Below are positions 1-11,635 of a stretch of 64,000 nt of DNA, piece by piece (within the stretch, counting starts at the first letter, position 1; the number at the start of each line of letters is the position of its first letter). The translations under genes and the position numbers were made by a program. The notes under the pieces were generated by a model that worked only from the letters and a program-made list of their open reading frames with translations, was not told the origin of the DNA and searched no databases. The stretch comes from Anagrus nilaparvatae (taxonomy: Eukaryota > Arthropoda > Insecta > Hymenoptera > Mymaridae), in assembly GCA_022575985.1 (NCBI GenBank), contig JAKSXM010000272.1:3162001-3226000 (forward strand), given 5' to 3'.

Positions 1-720
1 CAGTATGGTGTCTATTAAAATTCCTTTATTTCTAAATTCTTCGGAAATTTTTTTTTCATTTTTGCAAATCTTTGTATAAATGTTACTTTTAGCCTCAAAT
101 CATATTCTACTTTAAAATCTGATTAATGTGCAATTTGAATTGCAAAAATCGGCCGAGGAATAACCCCAATATCAGCAAAATTAAAATTAATACCTTTTAC
201 GTTTTAATGTTTTATTGCGGCCATTTTTCGACTGATTTTTGCGATTTAAAGTTTTTTTTATCAGTGTAATCAGCAGCTTACCAATATTTATTAAAATTTT
301 AAATTATTTTTTTGCAATTTTTTAATTCAAATTTTGTTTATGAAAAAAATTAAAAAAAAAAAAAAATTTTTAACGTCTATACTAAATACATTATATAGGG
401 TTTAGTAGACATTTATAGACAACAAAAATAATTTTTATACCCTTTTGTATTTTAATTATTTTTATATACCAAGTTAAAAAAAGTATTTTTTATTACCGAG
501 ATTTGAAAAATATGACATTTAAATTGCTTCATTATATCTTCAAATCATTGTATTAATAAGACAGGTTTAAAACAGGATTATAAAGAATTTGATACAGGAT
601 TTTTTTTTATCATAAATGAAAATTTTTTATTTGAACAAAAGCTTTTTTTTACCTTGAAGTAAAAAATTATTCTTATTACAATAACAATTATAGACAGTTT
701 ACAGTTATATTATTATCATT
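1..720. repeat. Left terminal inverted repeat, ~720 bp
   Basis: This is the reverse complement of 5815-6534 with very few differences (one visible: acagttat here against ccgttat in the other arm). It contains several poly-A/T runs and no open reading frame. Arms this long are unusual for Tc1/mariner elements and more like fold-back elements. Confidence 0.92.
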
Positions 721-809
721 TATTTATTATAAATAGATTTTATTTATTTTTTTATTATACAATCGCCTATTATTATTTATTGTACACTTTTATCATAGAA
801 TTTATTATT

Positions 810-1376
810 TTATAATTCTTCTTCAGTACACTCACTTTCAGAGTCACTGCCAATATTTATAATGAAAGACTCTATTTTATCTGCTAGTCTTGACTCGTGC
901 ATATATAAGTCTTCATATTTTTTTGCATGTTTAATGCAATTTGGCCACAGCGTATCTGGAATATTATCCATAATATCGGAGCAAAGATCTTTAACGTCAT
1001 TAACATTGTTTGTCGTATTATTAACAGCAACAGTATTTTTAACATACGCCCACACCAATTCAATAGGATTCAGCTCACAATGAGCAACTGGAAGCCATAA
1101 GATTTTTACATCTGAACGAACATCTTGAGCCAATTTTTCGAGTAAATAAACTTTTTTAAAATAATATGGTTTGCAGGCTACACGAAGCTCAGGAATCGTA
1201 TATTCATTAAAAGAATTTTTATGTTCTAGCAATGGTATTCCACGTTTTGCAGCCCAACTTATTAATTGTCCTTTATTCCATAGAGTGGTTGGGTTTTTAA
1301 ATTCCGGATCAATCATAGTATGATAAGGAGCTTGATCCATGACTATGACTGATTTTGGTGGTAAATGCTGTAATAC
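810..1376 (-). pseudogene. DDE transposase, C-terminal catalytic part
   Basis: This fragment covers the second and third catalytic positions of a Tc1/mariner-IS630 (DDE_3-like) transposase. The motif VIVMDQAPYH carries the second Asp, and LNPIELVWAYVKNTVA carries the third acidic residue (Glu). A C-terminal helical region and an acidic tail follow. The open frame extends upstream of the first ATG (1340) through residues LPPKSVIV to about 1376, so the ATG is not a true start. The first catalytic Asp, normally ~100 residues before the second, is absent: the preceding ORF ends abruptly at 1379 in another frame. I infer an internal deletion of roughly 100 codons, which would make the protein inactive. 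Confidence 0.85.
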
Positions 1377-1378
1377 GT

Positions 1379-2446
1379 TTAAAATTTTGATAAATACTCA
1401 GAACGCTGTAATGAAATTCTAGGACTTGTCATTATTACTGGCTTCGTCATTAGTTTTTTGTATTTGAAACCTATTGAGTATAGTACGTCTCGTAATGTGT
1501 GCTCAGAAATTTTAGGAAATGATTCATCATTTGATAAATCATAGTATAATTCTTGAACTGTTGGAAATGAATTATTTGCATAAAAATCTAACATTTTTCG
1601 ACGAATAATAGCTTGATCAAAATCGTCAACAACAATTTTTTTTCTACCGCAATTACAATGTTTCGTGTCTTCAACAATACCATTATTATTATCAGCTTGC
1701 TTGCAAATTTTATAAACAGAAGTTCTACCTATATTTAAACATTTCGCCGTTATACTTAAGACATTATTAACAATCAAGTTCCTTTCTTTGGAAAAAAAAC
1801 ATTTTGCAGAATAAATTAAATCTTTACAGCATTTTCGGAATATTTTCTTCTTTGAACTTTGTGGAAAATTATTTTTGTAAGAACTATTTCTTTTTACAGT
1901 AGAATTTTTTCTTTCACAATAACTATTATTGTCTAAAATCACATTACGAAAATTATTTGTACCGATCTTTTCTGACTGATATAAAGGCAATATTTTTACT
2001 CTTTCAAGAACTTGAAAATGTCCATCTTTATAATTTTCTCTATGCATACCAGTAAAAAGTAAAGTCAGTTTCCGTTCACAGGGAAAATGTTCATTATACT
2101 TAAGGCTAAAATAATGTCCATTTCCATAATTACGTTTTATTTCTAAAGGAAATCTGTATAGTTCTGATGCTGCTAAGCATTCTAAATCTGAACCATACAC
2201 AGTCAAATTACCCATTAGATTAGAATAATCTTCTGGTGTCTCTAGTAGAAAAGTATTATAAACCCAAGGACTATATCTATCCCAATTTTGCAGCACAAAC
2301 AAAACAATATTAAAACGCGTAAATTTATGATCCACATTACTTACAGTTGCAGCTAAGCACTTAAACAAACAATCACCGTTTCCTCCAAAATCTTTTACAA
2401 CGTATTCACAACCTTGGATTTTCACTAAATCATTGTTTACAAACAT
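1379..2446 (-). pseudogene. OTU-like cysteine protease domain fused to transposase DNA-binding domain
   Basis: A 355-residue ORF. Residues ~12-150 look like an OTU deubiquitinase fold: GGNGDCLFKCLAAT holds the Asp-Cys nucleophile and, ~115 residues later, DGHFQVLE holds the catalytic His. A Lys/Ser/Asn-rich linker follows (~175-205). The C-terminal third has the helix-turn-helix and pre-catalytic region of Tc1/mariner-IS630 transposases, including CNCGRKK, a region ending FPTVQELYYDLS, and LRDVLYSIGFKYKK. It stops at EYLSKF just before the deletion described for 810-1376. The ATG at 2446 is the first in frame and sits next to the OTU core, so it is a credible start. OTU and transposase assignments are by motif recognition; whether the protease is active cannot be judged. 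Confidence 0.8.
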
Positions 2447-3289
2447 GATTGCTGTTTGTATTCTAATTACTTTTTAATGTCCAAAAAATCGACTAAAAAT
2501 TTTTATTTTTATGGTGAAAATAAAAAAATACCCTGCCAACTAGCTGGCACTGAGGTTCCTCAAACAATGGGCTGTAATCTTAATTTACAAAAAATATTAT
2601 TGATTACAACCATGCAATTATACATACATTTTTCGTTTTTAGTAGCTGGTAAAGTAGATTATTAAGATCATTTTGTTATTAAAGTGAAAATTCTAGCGTC
2701 CATGGATTGGTCGCGCCGGCGTTAATGGATTTTAAATCATTTCTGCATAATTAAAAAGAGAGAAATATAAAAAAAGCTAATTTTATTTTTTTTTATAAAA
2801 GAAATGGTTGGTAACGATGCGAAAATTACAAATATTCGCTCAATTATTATAAAAAGATAGGAGTTTTTACCAGAATTTATAATAATTTCTTATAATTTAT
2901 TTTCTCAGTGTACTCCTTGCATTTGACCAATCTTCCACAACAATGATAATAATAATAATAATAATATTTTGTAATAAAAAAAATAGCCACATTAATTGCT
3001 TCAAGATTTTAACATTATTTATATTATTTCTATTAATCACAAAATAATAAATTATTTAATTCTATAAATTGTTTGATTCTTTAAAAAATGCCAATATAAC
3101 TTTTAAATCTTAATTTTAAAATGCAAACATAACCATTTAATATTTTTAGGCTGTTTATTATTGTTTATAATTTCATTAAGCTGCATACATAAATAAACAT
3201 AGCAACGAACAAAATAATCCGAGGAAGTCAAAAAGAGGCAAGATTTCCATCATTTTTTCTTGTGTGTTATAATTTATATCAAAATAAAA
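2447..3289. other. Non-coding spacer inside the OTU transposon
   Basis: A+T-rich sequence with no convincing gene. It holds a short (TAA)n microsatellite near 2943-2966 and homopolymer runs. A 69-codon plus-strand frame at 2456 has no recognisable content. Confidence 0.6.
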
Positions 3290-5450
3290 AAAAAAATTGT
3301 GATCGGATACAAAAAATTACTATAAACTAAATTTCTAAAACTTGTACTCTCATTAAAATAAATTACATGTGTCAAATACGAAAAATAAATTTGATGTTTT
3401 ATGTATTTTTTTGTAACGAAGATTTTGGAGAAAAAAATTTTCAAAAAATTAATTATCAGATTCAAGATATCGAGTAAAAACCATACTTTCAAGTATAAGT
3501 ACTTTCATGGAAATAAATGAGGTATTGCATCCAAATTAAAAAAAAAAAAGTATTTTGAGATTTTTTTAATAAAAAAATTTTTGGAAAAAAAAGTTAGGTA
3601 TTCGTTTGATAATAAATTGTTTTGGAATATCACTGGTTACAATATTTTAAAATATTAGTACTTTCATAGAATTAAAAGAGGTATAACACCAAAAAAATAT
3701 TGCAATTTTTTTTTTTTTCTTTTTTTTTAATTTAGATAATAAAAATTTTGAAAAAATTAAGTATCAATTCCAAAAAATTACTGTAAACGAGGTCCTTAAA
3801 ACTAGTACTTCCATGGAAATAAATTAGGTACTACGTCCAAAAAGAAAAAAAAGTTTCGTATTTTTTGTATTTTTTTGTGAAAAAAATTTTAGGAAAAAAA
3901 TTTTCAAAAAATTAAGTATCAGATTGGAGATATCAAGTAAAAACCATACTTTCAAGTATAAGTACTTTCATGGAAATAAATGAGGTATTACATCCAAAAT
4001 AAAAAAAAAAGGGGGGGGTTTGAGATTTTTTGATAAAAAAATGTTTGGAAAAAAAATTAGTTCTTAATTCGATAATGGTTTTGAAATATCACTAGTTACA
4101 ATATTTTCAGATAATTGTACTTTCATAGAATTAAATGAGGTATTACACCAAAAAAAAAAAAAATATTGCAGTTTTTTTTATTTTTATTTTTTTTTAATTT
4201 TGACAAAAAAAAATTTGAAAAAATTAAGTATCATATCCAAAAAATTACAATAAACAAGGTTCTTAAAAGTAGTACTTCCATGAAAATAAATTAGGTACTA
4301 AGTCCAAAAAGAAAAAAAAAATTGGTATTTTTTGTATTTTTTTGTGAAAAAAATTTTAGAAAAAAAAATTTCAGAAAATTAAGTATCAGATTCGAGATAT
4401 CATGTGAAAACCATACTTTCAAATATAAGTACTTTCATGGAAATAAATGAGGTATATTACATCCAAAATAAAAAAAAAAGGGGGGGGTTTGAGATTTTTT
4501 GATAAAAAAATGTTTGGAAAAAAAATTAGTTCTTAATTCGATAATGGTTTTGAAATATCACTAGTTACAATATTTTCAGATAATTGTACTTTCATAGAAT
4601 TCAATGAGGTATTACACCAAAAAAAAAAAAAAATATTGCAGTTTTTTTTATTTTTATTTTTTTTTAATTTTGACCAAAAAAAATTTGAAAAAATTAAGTA
4701 TCATATCCAAAAAATTACAATAAACAAGGTTCTTAAAAGTAGTACTTCCATGAAAATAAATTAGGTACTAAGTCCAAAAAGAAAAAAAAAATTGGTATTT
4801 TTTGTATTTTTTTGTGAAAAAAATTTTAGAAAAAAAATTTCAGAAAATTAAGTATCAGATTCGAGATATAGTGTAAAAACCATACTTTCAAGTATAAGTA
4901 CTTTCATGGAAATAAATGAGGTATTAAATCCAAATTAAAAAAAAAATTAGGTCTTAATTCGATAATGGTTTTGAAATATCACTAGTTATAATATTTTCAT
5001 ATATTAGTACTTTCATAGAATTAAATGAGGTATTACACCCAAAAAAAAAAAAATATTGCATTTTTTTTAATTTTTCTATTTTTTTAATTTTGACAGAAAA
5101 AATTTTGAAAAAATTAAGTATCAGATCCAAAAAATAGCAATAAACAAGGTTCTTAAAACTAGTACTTCCATGGGAATAAATTAGGTACTACGTCCAAAAA
5201 GAAAAAAAAAATTTGTATTTTTTGTATTTATTTGTGAAAAAAATTTTAGAAAAAAAATTTTCAGAAAATTAAGTATCCGATTCGAGATATCATGTGAAAA
5301 CCATACTTTCAAATATAAGTACTTTCATGGAAATAAATGAGGTATTACATCCAAATCAAAAAAAAAAAAAGTACCTCGAGATTTTTTGGTGAAAAAATTT
5401 TTGAAAAAAAAATTAGGTCTGAATTCCATAATATTTGTGAAATATCACCG
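3290..5450. repeat. Trimeric higher-order satellite (3 x ~155 bp, repeated ~4.5 times at ~465 bp)
   Basis: A short core of the form tttcat(a/g)gaa(a/t)taaat(g/t)aggta recurs about every 148-157 bp in three sub-types. Type a has ctttcatggaaataaatgagg, preceded by ccatactttcaagtataag. Type b has tttcatagaattaaatgagg, preceded by tagttacaatatttt. Type c has acttccatgaaaataaattagg, preceded by aacaaggttcttaaaa. The a-b-c order repeats. Type a occurs near 3507, 3966, 4434, 4903 and 5325, giving a period of about 420-470 bp. Poly-A/T tracts separate the cores. Confidence 0.88.
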
Positions 5451-5458
5451 ATTACATA

Positions 5459-5461
<3 letters not shown>

Positions 5462-5510
<49 letters not shown>
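5462..5510. repeat. (AC)n microsatellite
   Basis: About 24 uninterrupted AC units. The open frames across it on both strands are repeat artefacts. Confidence 0.97.
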
Positions 5511-5514
<4 letters not shown>

Positions 5515-5605
5515 GACTTTTTTTAAAAACAGGTTTTTTAGCTTCCTGGGGTCCCAAAACGTGCTTATATGCCAAAAAATAGAAAATCAAATTTTGACCT
5601 AACAC

Positions 5606-5627
5606 AATGGTTCCTCATTGAGGAACC
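5606..5627. repeat. Short perfect hairpin
   Basis: ggttcctca-t-tgaggaacc is a 9-bp perfect stem just outside the satellite array. A related gtcctgaggaacc string occurs at the edge of the lone satellite-like monomer near 23750. Confidence 0.6.
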
Positions 5628-5814
5628 AAAAACTTTAAAAAAAAGTAAGCAACATGAGTAGAAGCACTTAACAGACTAACTAAAAGACTGTAACTTCGTC
5701 ATGAAAACCTAAATTATTGTTTTTAATTGTGCATTGGTAAAATGAAAGAAGTACTTGAAGAACAACTTATAGAATTTTTTTAATTTTAGTCATCAAATTT
5801 TTATGTTGATTATA

Positions 5815-6534
5815 AAATGATAATAATATAACGGTAAACTGTCTATAATTGTTATTGTAATAAGAATAATTTTTTACTTCAAGGTAAAAAAAAGCTTTTG
5901 TTCAAATAAAAAATTTTCATTTATGATAAAAAAAAATCCTGTATCAAATTCTTTATAATCCTGTTTTAAACCTGTCTTATTAATACAATGATTTGAAGAT
6001 ATAATGAAGCAATTTAAATGTCATATTTTTCAAATCTCGGTAATAAAAAATACTTTTTTTAACTTGGTATATAAAAATAATTAAAATACAAAAGGGTATA
6101 AAAATTATTTTTGTTGTCTATAAATGTCTACTAAACCCTATATAATGTATTTAGTATAGACGTTAAAAATTTTTTTTTTTTTTTAATTTTTTTCATAAAC
6201 AAAATTTGAATTAAAAATTTGCAAAAAAATAATTTAAAATTTTAATAAATATTGGTAAGCTGCTGATTACACTGATAAAAAAAACTTTAAATCGCAAAAA
6301 TCAGTCGAAAAATGGCCGCAATAAAACATTAAAACGTAAAAGGTATTAATTTTAATTTTGCTGATATTGGGGTTATTCCTCGGCCGATTTTTGCAATTCA
6401 AATTGCACATTAATCAGATTTTAAAGTAGAATATGATTTGAGGCTAAAAGTAACATTTATACAAAGATTTGCAAAAATGAAAAAAAAATTTCCGAAGAAT
6501 TTAGAAATAAAGGAATTTTAATAGACACCATACT
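5815..6534. repeat. Right terminal inverted repeat, ~720 bp
   Basis: Reverse complement of 1-720. It ends in ...gacaccatactg at 6534, after which the sequence (cgagaggtg...) no longer matches anything at the left edge, which is the window boundary. Confidence 0.92.
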
Positions 6535-6654
6535 GCGAGAGGTGAAAAAGACTGAAAAAAAAATAATAATAAGAATTATTTTTTATTGTTGTACTTTTTT
6601 CCGCGGGGTGCCTCAAAATTTTCTTTTGTTTATTTAATCTTTAAAATTTTTTTT

Positions 6655-6910
6655 TAGTTTTTGCAAATCTTTGTAAAAATGTTACTTTTTGCCTCAAATC
6701 ATATTCTACTTTAAAATGTGATTAATGTGCAGTTTGAATTGCGAAAATCGGCCAAAAAATAACCCTGATATCAGCAAAATAAAAAATGATACCTATTTTT
6801 AATTTATGCCCTATTGAACCCAATTATTGGCCGATTTTTGCGATTCAAAGTTCTTTGTGATCAGGTGAATCAATACAATAACAATATTTATAAAAATTGA
6901 ACACTTTTCT
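6655..6910. repeat. Diverged copy of the OTU-transposon TIR
   Basis: This stretch matches positions ~56-305 of the left TIR in the same orientation: tttttgcaaatctttgta, gcctcaaatcatattctac and gattaatgtgca(a/g)tttg are shared, with many substitutions afterwards. It is a related older element or solo arm lying beside the intact one. Confidence 0.75.
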
Positions 6911-7588
6911 GAAAATTGAAATTTTTTTTCCTATATTTTTACCAGATGTTAATGTCTTAAAAAGCATGATAATTTATATTCAAACTCTGAAACAATAGAA
7001 ATATTTTTTTTCTACCTCTTAGAGTTTGAAACAGCGGGAAGGTGTGAAAAGTTTTTTAGAAACAATAGATGCACAGTTTTGCACCTGTGCCATGATTCTT
7101 TTCGCTTTAGCTCTAAAACTGGAAATTCGCTACTTTAATCAATTATATATTTGTAATATACAAATCAAGACCTATCCATTAAAAAAAAAATGAAGCCAAT
7201 CGAACAATTTGTTGCTGAGATAGAGGTCTCGTCTTTCAAAGGTCGTAGAAAATTTGCAAATTTATATTTTCAAATTTTTAAAACTGCAACGTGTAAATAA
7301 AGAGTTATATTATCAGTGGTAAAAATTTGGCCAGAAAAAAATGATTTTTTCGACACTTTTTTGAGGTCCAAAGCAGCGGAGTGAAAAAAAATTTCAAAAA
7401 ATTCTTGTTTTTTGACTTATTTTTGCAATAAAACAGAAACTAATAAACTTGAAATATTTTCCTTTGGTGAAATTGTAAATATATAGTCAAATTTTCAAAA
7501 AAAGTTTGTTTCATTAAAATATCTCTATTTTTACCCGAAATATTAAGAAAAAACGAGAGGTTCACATCTTTTTCAAACCGATAGTAGG
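6911..7588. other. Non-coding A+T-rich stretch
   Basis: No gene or RNA recognised. Scattered non-repetitive sequence with short homopolymers. Confidence 0.5.
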
Positions 7589-7755
7589 GACCTATGGTGC
7601 AGAAGTCCTTAAAGACCTTTGGTGCAGAAGTACCTAGGAACTTTTGGTACAGAAGTACCTAGGGAGCATTGGTGCAGAAGTCCCTAAAGACCTTTGGTGC
7701 AGAAGTACCTATGGAGTATTGGTGCAGAAGTACCTAGGGACCATTGATGCAGAAT
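7589..7755. repeat. 25-bp minisatellite, six full copies and one partial
   Basis: The unit resembles gacctttggtgcagaagtacc plus tagg. Copies start at 7589, 7614, 7639, 7664, 7689, 7714 and 7739 (partial). Variation is confined mainly to the ends of the unit (ttaaa, tagg, ctaaa). Confidence 0.93.
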
Positions 7756-9130
7756 TTTTAAGAATTCATTGTAAAAATTAATAAAAAATAAATTCATATT
7801 ATTTAAAAAACTATAATAATTTAATTAATTTGGTTCATTTTGATGTCTAAGCAGCATGATTTCTATAATAAAAATCTAAATATAAATATTTGCATATAAA
7901 TATTTATATTATGAACACAATAAATACTTTATTATCAATGTTATAAATGAACATGTTCCATGCTCGTTGGTTGTGTAGTTACACAAACCGGTTATAAATT
8001 TTAATATCCTTTCATAATTTGTCTAATATTATTATTTTTTATGACTCTGTCATCAACTTTAAACTTTTTTCAAAGTCTTCTTGCAAACTTCAGTTCATCG
8101 ACTTTAAACTGCTTATTTTTTGTTTTTTTTTGGAAGTTTGGCATAAAGAAGATTATATTAGGAAATTGCTAAATTTAAGTATTAGCACCTGTCTAGTATT
8201 TACGATGGTCTACGGAGATATTTTTTAAAAACAGAGTTGAAAAAATACTCTTTAATACTTCCATTCGAGTGTACTGTGAACAAAACTTTTGTTCGTACAA
8301 ATCTCGTGTACAAAGGAATATTCAAATGATATTAAAATGCTAGCATCGTAAAGTTAATATAAACATATTTAAAAATATCGGAATTATTATTATATCAGAT
8401 GTATTTATATCAGAGGTTCTGTGTTTTTGGTGTTCTTAAAAAACACATATCCTCCGATACGAAGTATGAATAAATATTCCTGAGATACATTATAATTAAA
8501 AATGCTGATGTAAATTTTTCATAGTGTGTTAGCGCATTCTTTCACAGATGAAATCAAATATATTTTTATTGTTTCAGACTTCTAAACATTTCAAAAGCGA
8601 AGTTAGTGAAAACACTAAATAAATACCCTTACGTTTAAAATTTACATCGTAAAAATAAATAAAAAAAACGCGCATTTACATAAAAAAGACAAGATATTAA
8701 AAAGCATATTATAAAAATTAAATAGCATTAGGAAAAATAAGTTGTTCTTTAAATCATTTAAAGTAAAAGTCTCTAAACTTTCAATCTTCATAAATGCATT
8801 GCTAAATGCAAAAAATCCTACTTTTTTCTATTATTACTAATCCTTAGGCTACAATAATTAAATCTTATGAACTTATAATAAATTCAACGTACAATAGTCT
8901 ATTCTTAAATGGGTCTAAGAAATGTTTATTTTGGCAAATGCGACAGATTATAGGCCCGAGACACGTAGCGCACGTGATAAAAAAACTTAATCTAGTAGGT
9001 GAAAGAACATTGACAATGAAGACTTAAAGTCTTCGAAACGTGGGCAATTTATTGAAAAAATAAGGCAAATAATTGTTAGCACAAAAATCAAATATTTTTA
9101 TTTAATAACAATGTAATTAACTTGAAAAAA
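7756..9130. other. Non-coding A+T-rich stretch
   Basis: I see no ORF with recognisable content, no RNA gene and no terminal repeats. Confidence 0.5.
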
Positions 9131-9465
9131 CCGTGAAAAATAATAGGAACTTGTCTATTGTAGGCAAGTAGACTACTTTTGGTGCGGAGATCAGATTGAT
9201 GCCCAGCGCTCTAAAACCATAGAAATCCAAAAAAAATCACGAAAATTCATAAAATAACCGGAAGTTGCCTATTCTGGGCCATTGGAATATTTTATGTAAA
9301 AAAGTATATAATATTCGTGCTCAGCGGCCCTAAAGTGATGCATATCAGATAAAAACAACGGTAAGCGCCCAAAAAATATCCAAAAGATGCCTATTGTGGG
9401 CAGTTGGACTGTTGGTAAAAATGGATACCATAATTGAGCTTAGTGACCCAAAAAACGAATATAGC
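9131..9465. repeat. Degenerate ~110-125-bp tandem repeat, three copies
   Basis: Each copy holds a string like gcctattgtgggca(g/t)ttgga followed ~50 bp later by gctcagcg(g/a)ccctaaa. Copies lie at about 9131-9236, 9237-9360 and 9361-9465. Similarity is clear but imperfect. Confidence 0.7.
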
Positions 9466-11128
9466 CTTTGTGAAATCCCTTTAATCTATCGGTAAAAAAA
9501 TGTTTTAAACGAAGCTCTAAGCTAATTAGAGAATGATATAGGCCTATAATTCCGAAAATATTCGTATTTGGGCAATGTGCCCGTGAGATCTTTTGCTCAG
9601 AATGACTCAAGGAATAACATATCAAAATTGCAGTCAATTTGATCGGGATCCGATTTCCATAAGACTTGTGCGGGGTCCTTCGTTAATTTTTTAAATTAGA
9701 AAATTTATTATTTACCTTATAGTTTTCATTTTTATAAATTTTCCAAAATTTGATTTTAATTACACAGGTAATATTATTTTTAAATAAAATTAAAGTTTAT
9801 GTAACTTAACTTTTAACTTTTAACAACCCTAATAAAAATTATAGTAAATGCGCATTTTGCTCGAATCGTTATGTATAACCATAAGCAAAAAAAAAAAATT
9901 ACGGGAAGGGATTGCAAGTTGAAAATTGTTTTACCAAAACATGCAGTATCAAAAATTTGGTGGGAATGCTAAACTAGTTCCCGGAATTATTATAAAATTA
10001 TTACATGTCATTGATTCTTAAATATAATAATGCATGCTGGTTACTTAGAGTTGCATTTGTTTTAATGTGGCTAAAACAAAATTAAACAAATCGCTTTTGT
10101 AAATTTAGCCACGCAAAAGTCAGAAAATTTTTTAAAATCGTGATTAAACAAAAAATTAGAAAATTTTATTAAATTCTTTTACAAAAAAAAATACTCGTGG
10201 TCAATATAAAATAATTTTTACAAGGTAATGAACTCTAGAAAGTCTAAAGACGTTTACGGATGTTTTACCAAGCTCTTTATAAGCTTAAAAGCGTTAGCAT
10301 TATCTGGAAAATATATATGCGGTATCTGCGATATAATAATCAAAATTAGACCAAGCTCTTTTTCTTCTCACTCTTGCTGCTGCTATTTTTTCATTTGATG
10401 CAATCCTAGATATTTGCCTTATTTTTGTGCAAAGGTATCAAGAAAATCTAAATAATAAATTTTTTTAACTCATATTTTCATTATTTTCTTTATTCAAACA
10501 AATAAGAGTAAACTTACGAATTCATTTACAGAATCTGATCGAATATTTAAGTAGTATTCAAGTTTTTCATCAAGAATTTAGAAGCATTATGATTGCATAA
10601 CCTGAATATTTTTTTTGATGAAAGTAATAATTTGTATTATTCAATTTTTTTTTCCTTTTTCATCAAGCATGCCAGTTATTAATTCTTTTTTAACGAGATA
10701 AAGTCCGGAAATTTTTTCATCTGACATAAAATTTGGTTTTAATTATACATGTTCCAAACTTTTATTTTTGTCTTCATTTTTAGAATGTTTTTTCTTTTAT
10801 ACGCAACGCATAATAATAATTCTTGAAAAAAAGTTGTTATGAAAAAAGTTTTAACTACAAAACTGATTTTATATGTAAAGGAAACGTGAACTGAACAACT
10901 GACCAAATAATTTTTTTAGCAATTTTATGTTTTGAAAGTAAAAAAAAAATAAATAAAAACTCATTTTCAATAAAAAAAAATTCGCTTATTGGCTACTTCA
11001 ATTTCGTTTTTAATGTTTTCACTCATTGATTTATAGGTTCAATTATCTAAAAGTATAATTTTTATCTCACCTATTCACATACATTGCAATCAGATTTATT
11101 GTAATTAAAAATTTAATTATAGGTAGGT
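9466..11128. other. Non-coding A+T-rich stretch
   Basis: No gene, repeat family or RNA recognised up to the BEL-1 LTR. A 65-codon minus-strand frame at 9440-9637 overlaps the preceding repeat and has no known motif. Confidence 0.5.
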
Positions 11129-11597
11129 GTTTGGAATATTAGAGTTTTACTGATCTTAATCATGAAGGATTTAAGTTTGATAAATAAGTAGGCAGTTTTT
11201 TGAAGATTTAATAAAACAATAATAATCGATTATATTTACACATACACACAAAATAAATAAAAAGATCTGGCAATGATTGCTTAATTTAATTAAATTTACA
11301 AATATTTACAATAATAAAAACTGAGATGAATATAAGAAATTGACAATAATAATTTATTACGTAAACGTACTCTCTCGGCGCTCGAAGAGCAATGAAGCAA
11401 AAGAGAGCTAAAAAAGGCGACGAGAGCGCCGGCTGAAAATGATCGAGGCGAACAAGCATGTAAAAAGGCGTGCGCAGACTTATTACATCTTGATTCGCTA
11501 TAAAACATAAAACAGTTAGTACGTGAATTTAAATAATTATTAAACAAAATTTACAAATAAATAAAATAAATTAAAATAACTATTTACAAAATTATTA
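11129..11597 (-). repeat. BEL-1 3' LTR
   Basis: About 469 bp, starting gtttggaatattagag and ending ...tttacaaaattatta. It is highly similar to 17743-18220 but lacks the gtgcacttt insertion present there. The G+C-rich segment near 11370-11480 (ctctcggcgctcgaag and following) is the most structured part. The open frame over it is not a gene. Confidence 0.93.
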
Positions 11598-11635
11598 ATT
11601 AAAATTGATTTCAAAACATTCCGGTCGACTTGGTT

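Larger units (their letters stand above)
1..6534 (-). mobile_element. Long-TIR DNA transposon encoding an OTU-protease/DDE transposase fusion (defective)
   Basis: A ~6.5-kb unit is bounded by inverted repeats of about 720 bp. The first 24 bases, beginning cagtatggtgtc, recur as the reverse complement ending at 6534. Its only recognisable gene lies on the minus strand just inside the left repeat and carries an OTU-like domain followed by a Tc1/mariner-IS630 type transposase. The rest is a satellite array and A+T-rich filler. The left flank is outside the window, so the target duplication cannot be read; the right flank is CG, not TA. The terminal CAGT resembles many Tc1/mariner ends. The near-identical arms contrast with the broken transposase, which suggests recent movement in trans or gene conversion between arms. 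Confidence 0.85.

Noticed and set aside
862..1083. 73-codon plus-strand ORF
   Set aside because: Antisense shadow of the DDE transposase fragment.
5337..5605. ORFs with poly-His-Thr or poly-Cys-Val tracts
   Set aside because: Both are translations of the (AC)n microsatellite.
11296..11547. 83-codon ORF in the BEL-1 LTR
   Set aside because: Lies within the LTR, has no known motif and is not kept in the other LTR.
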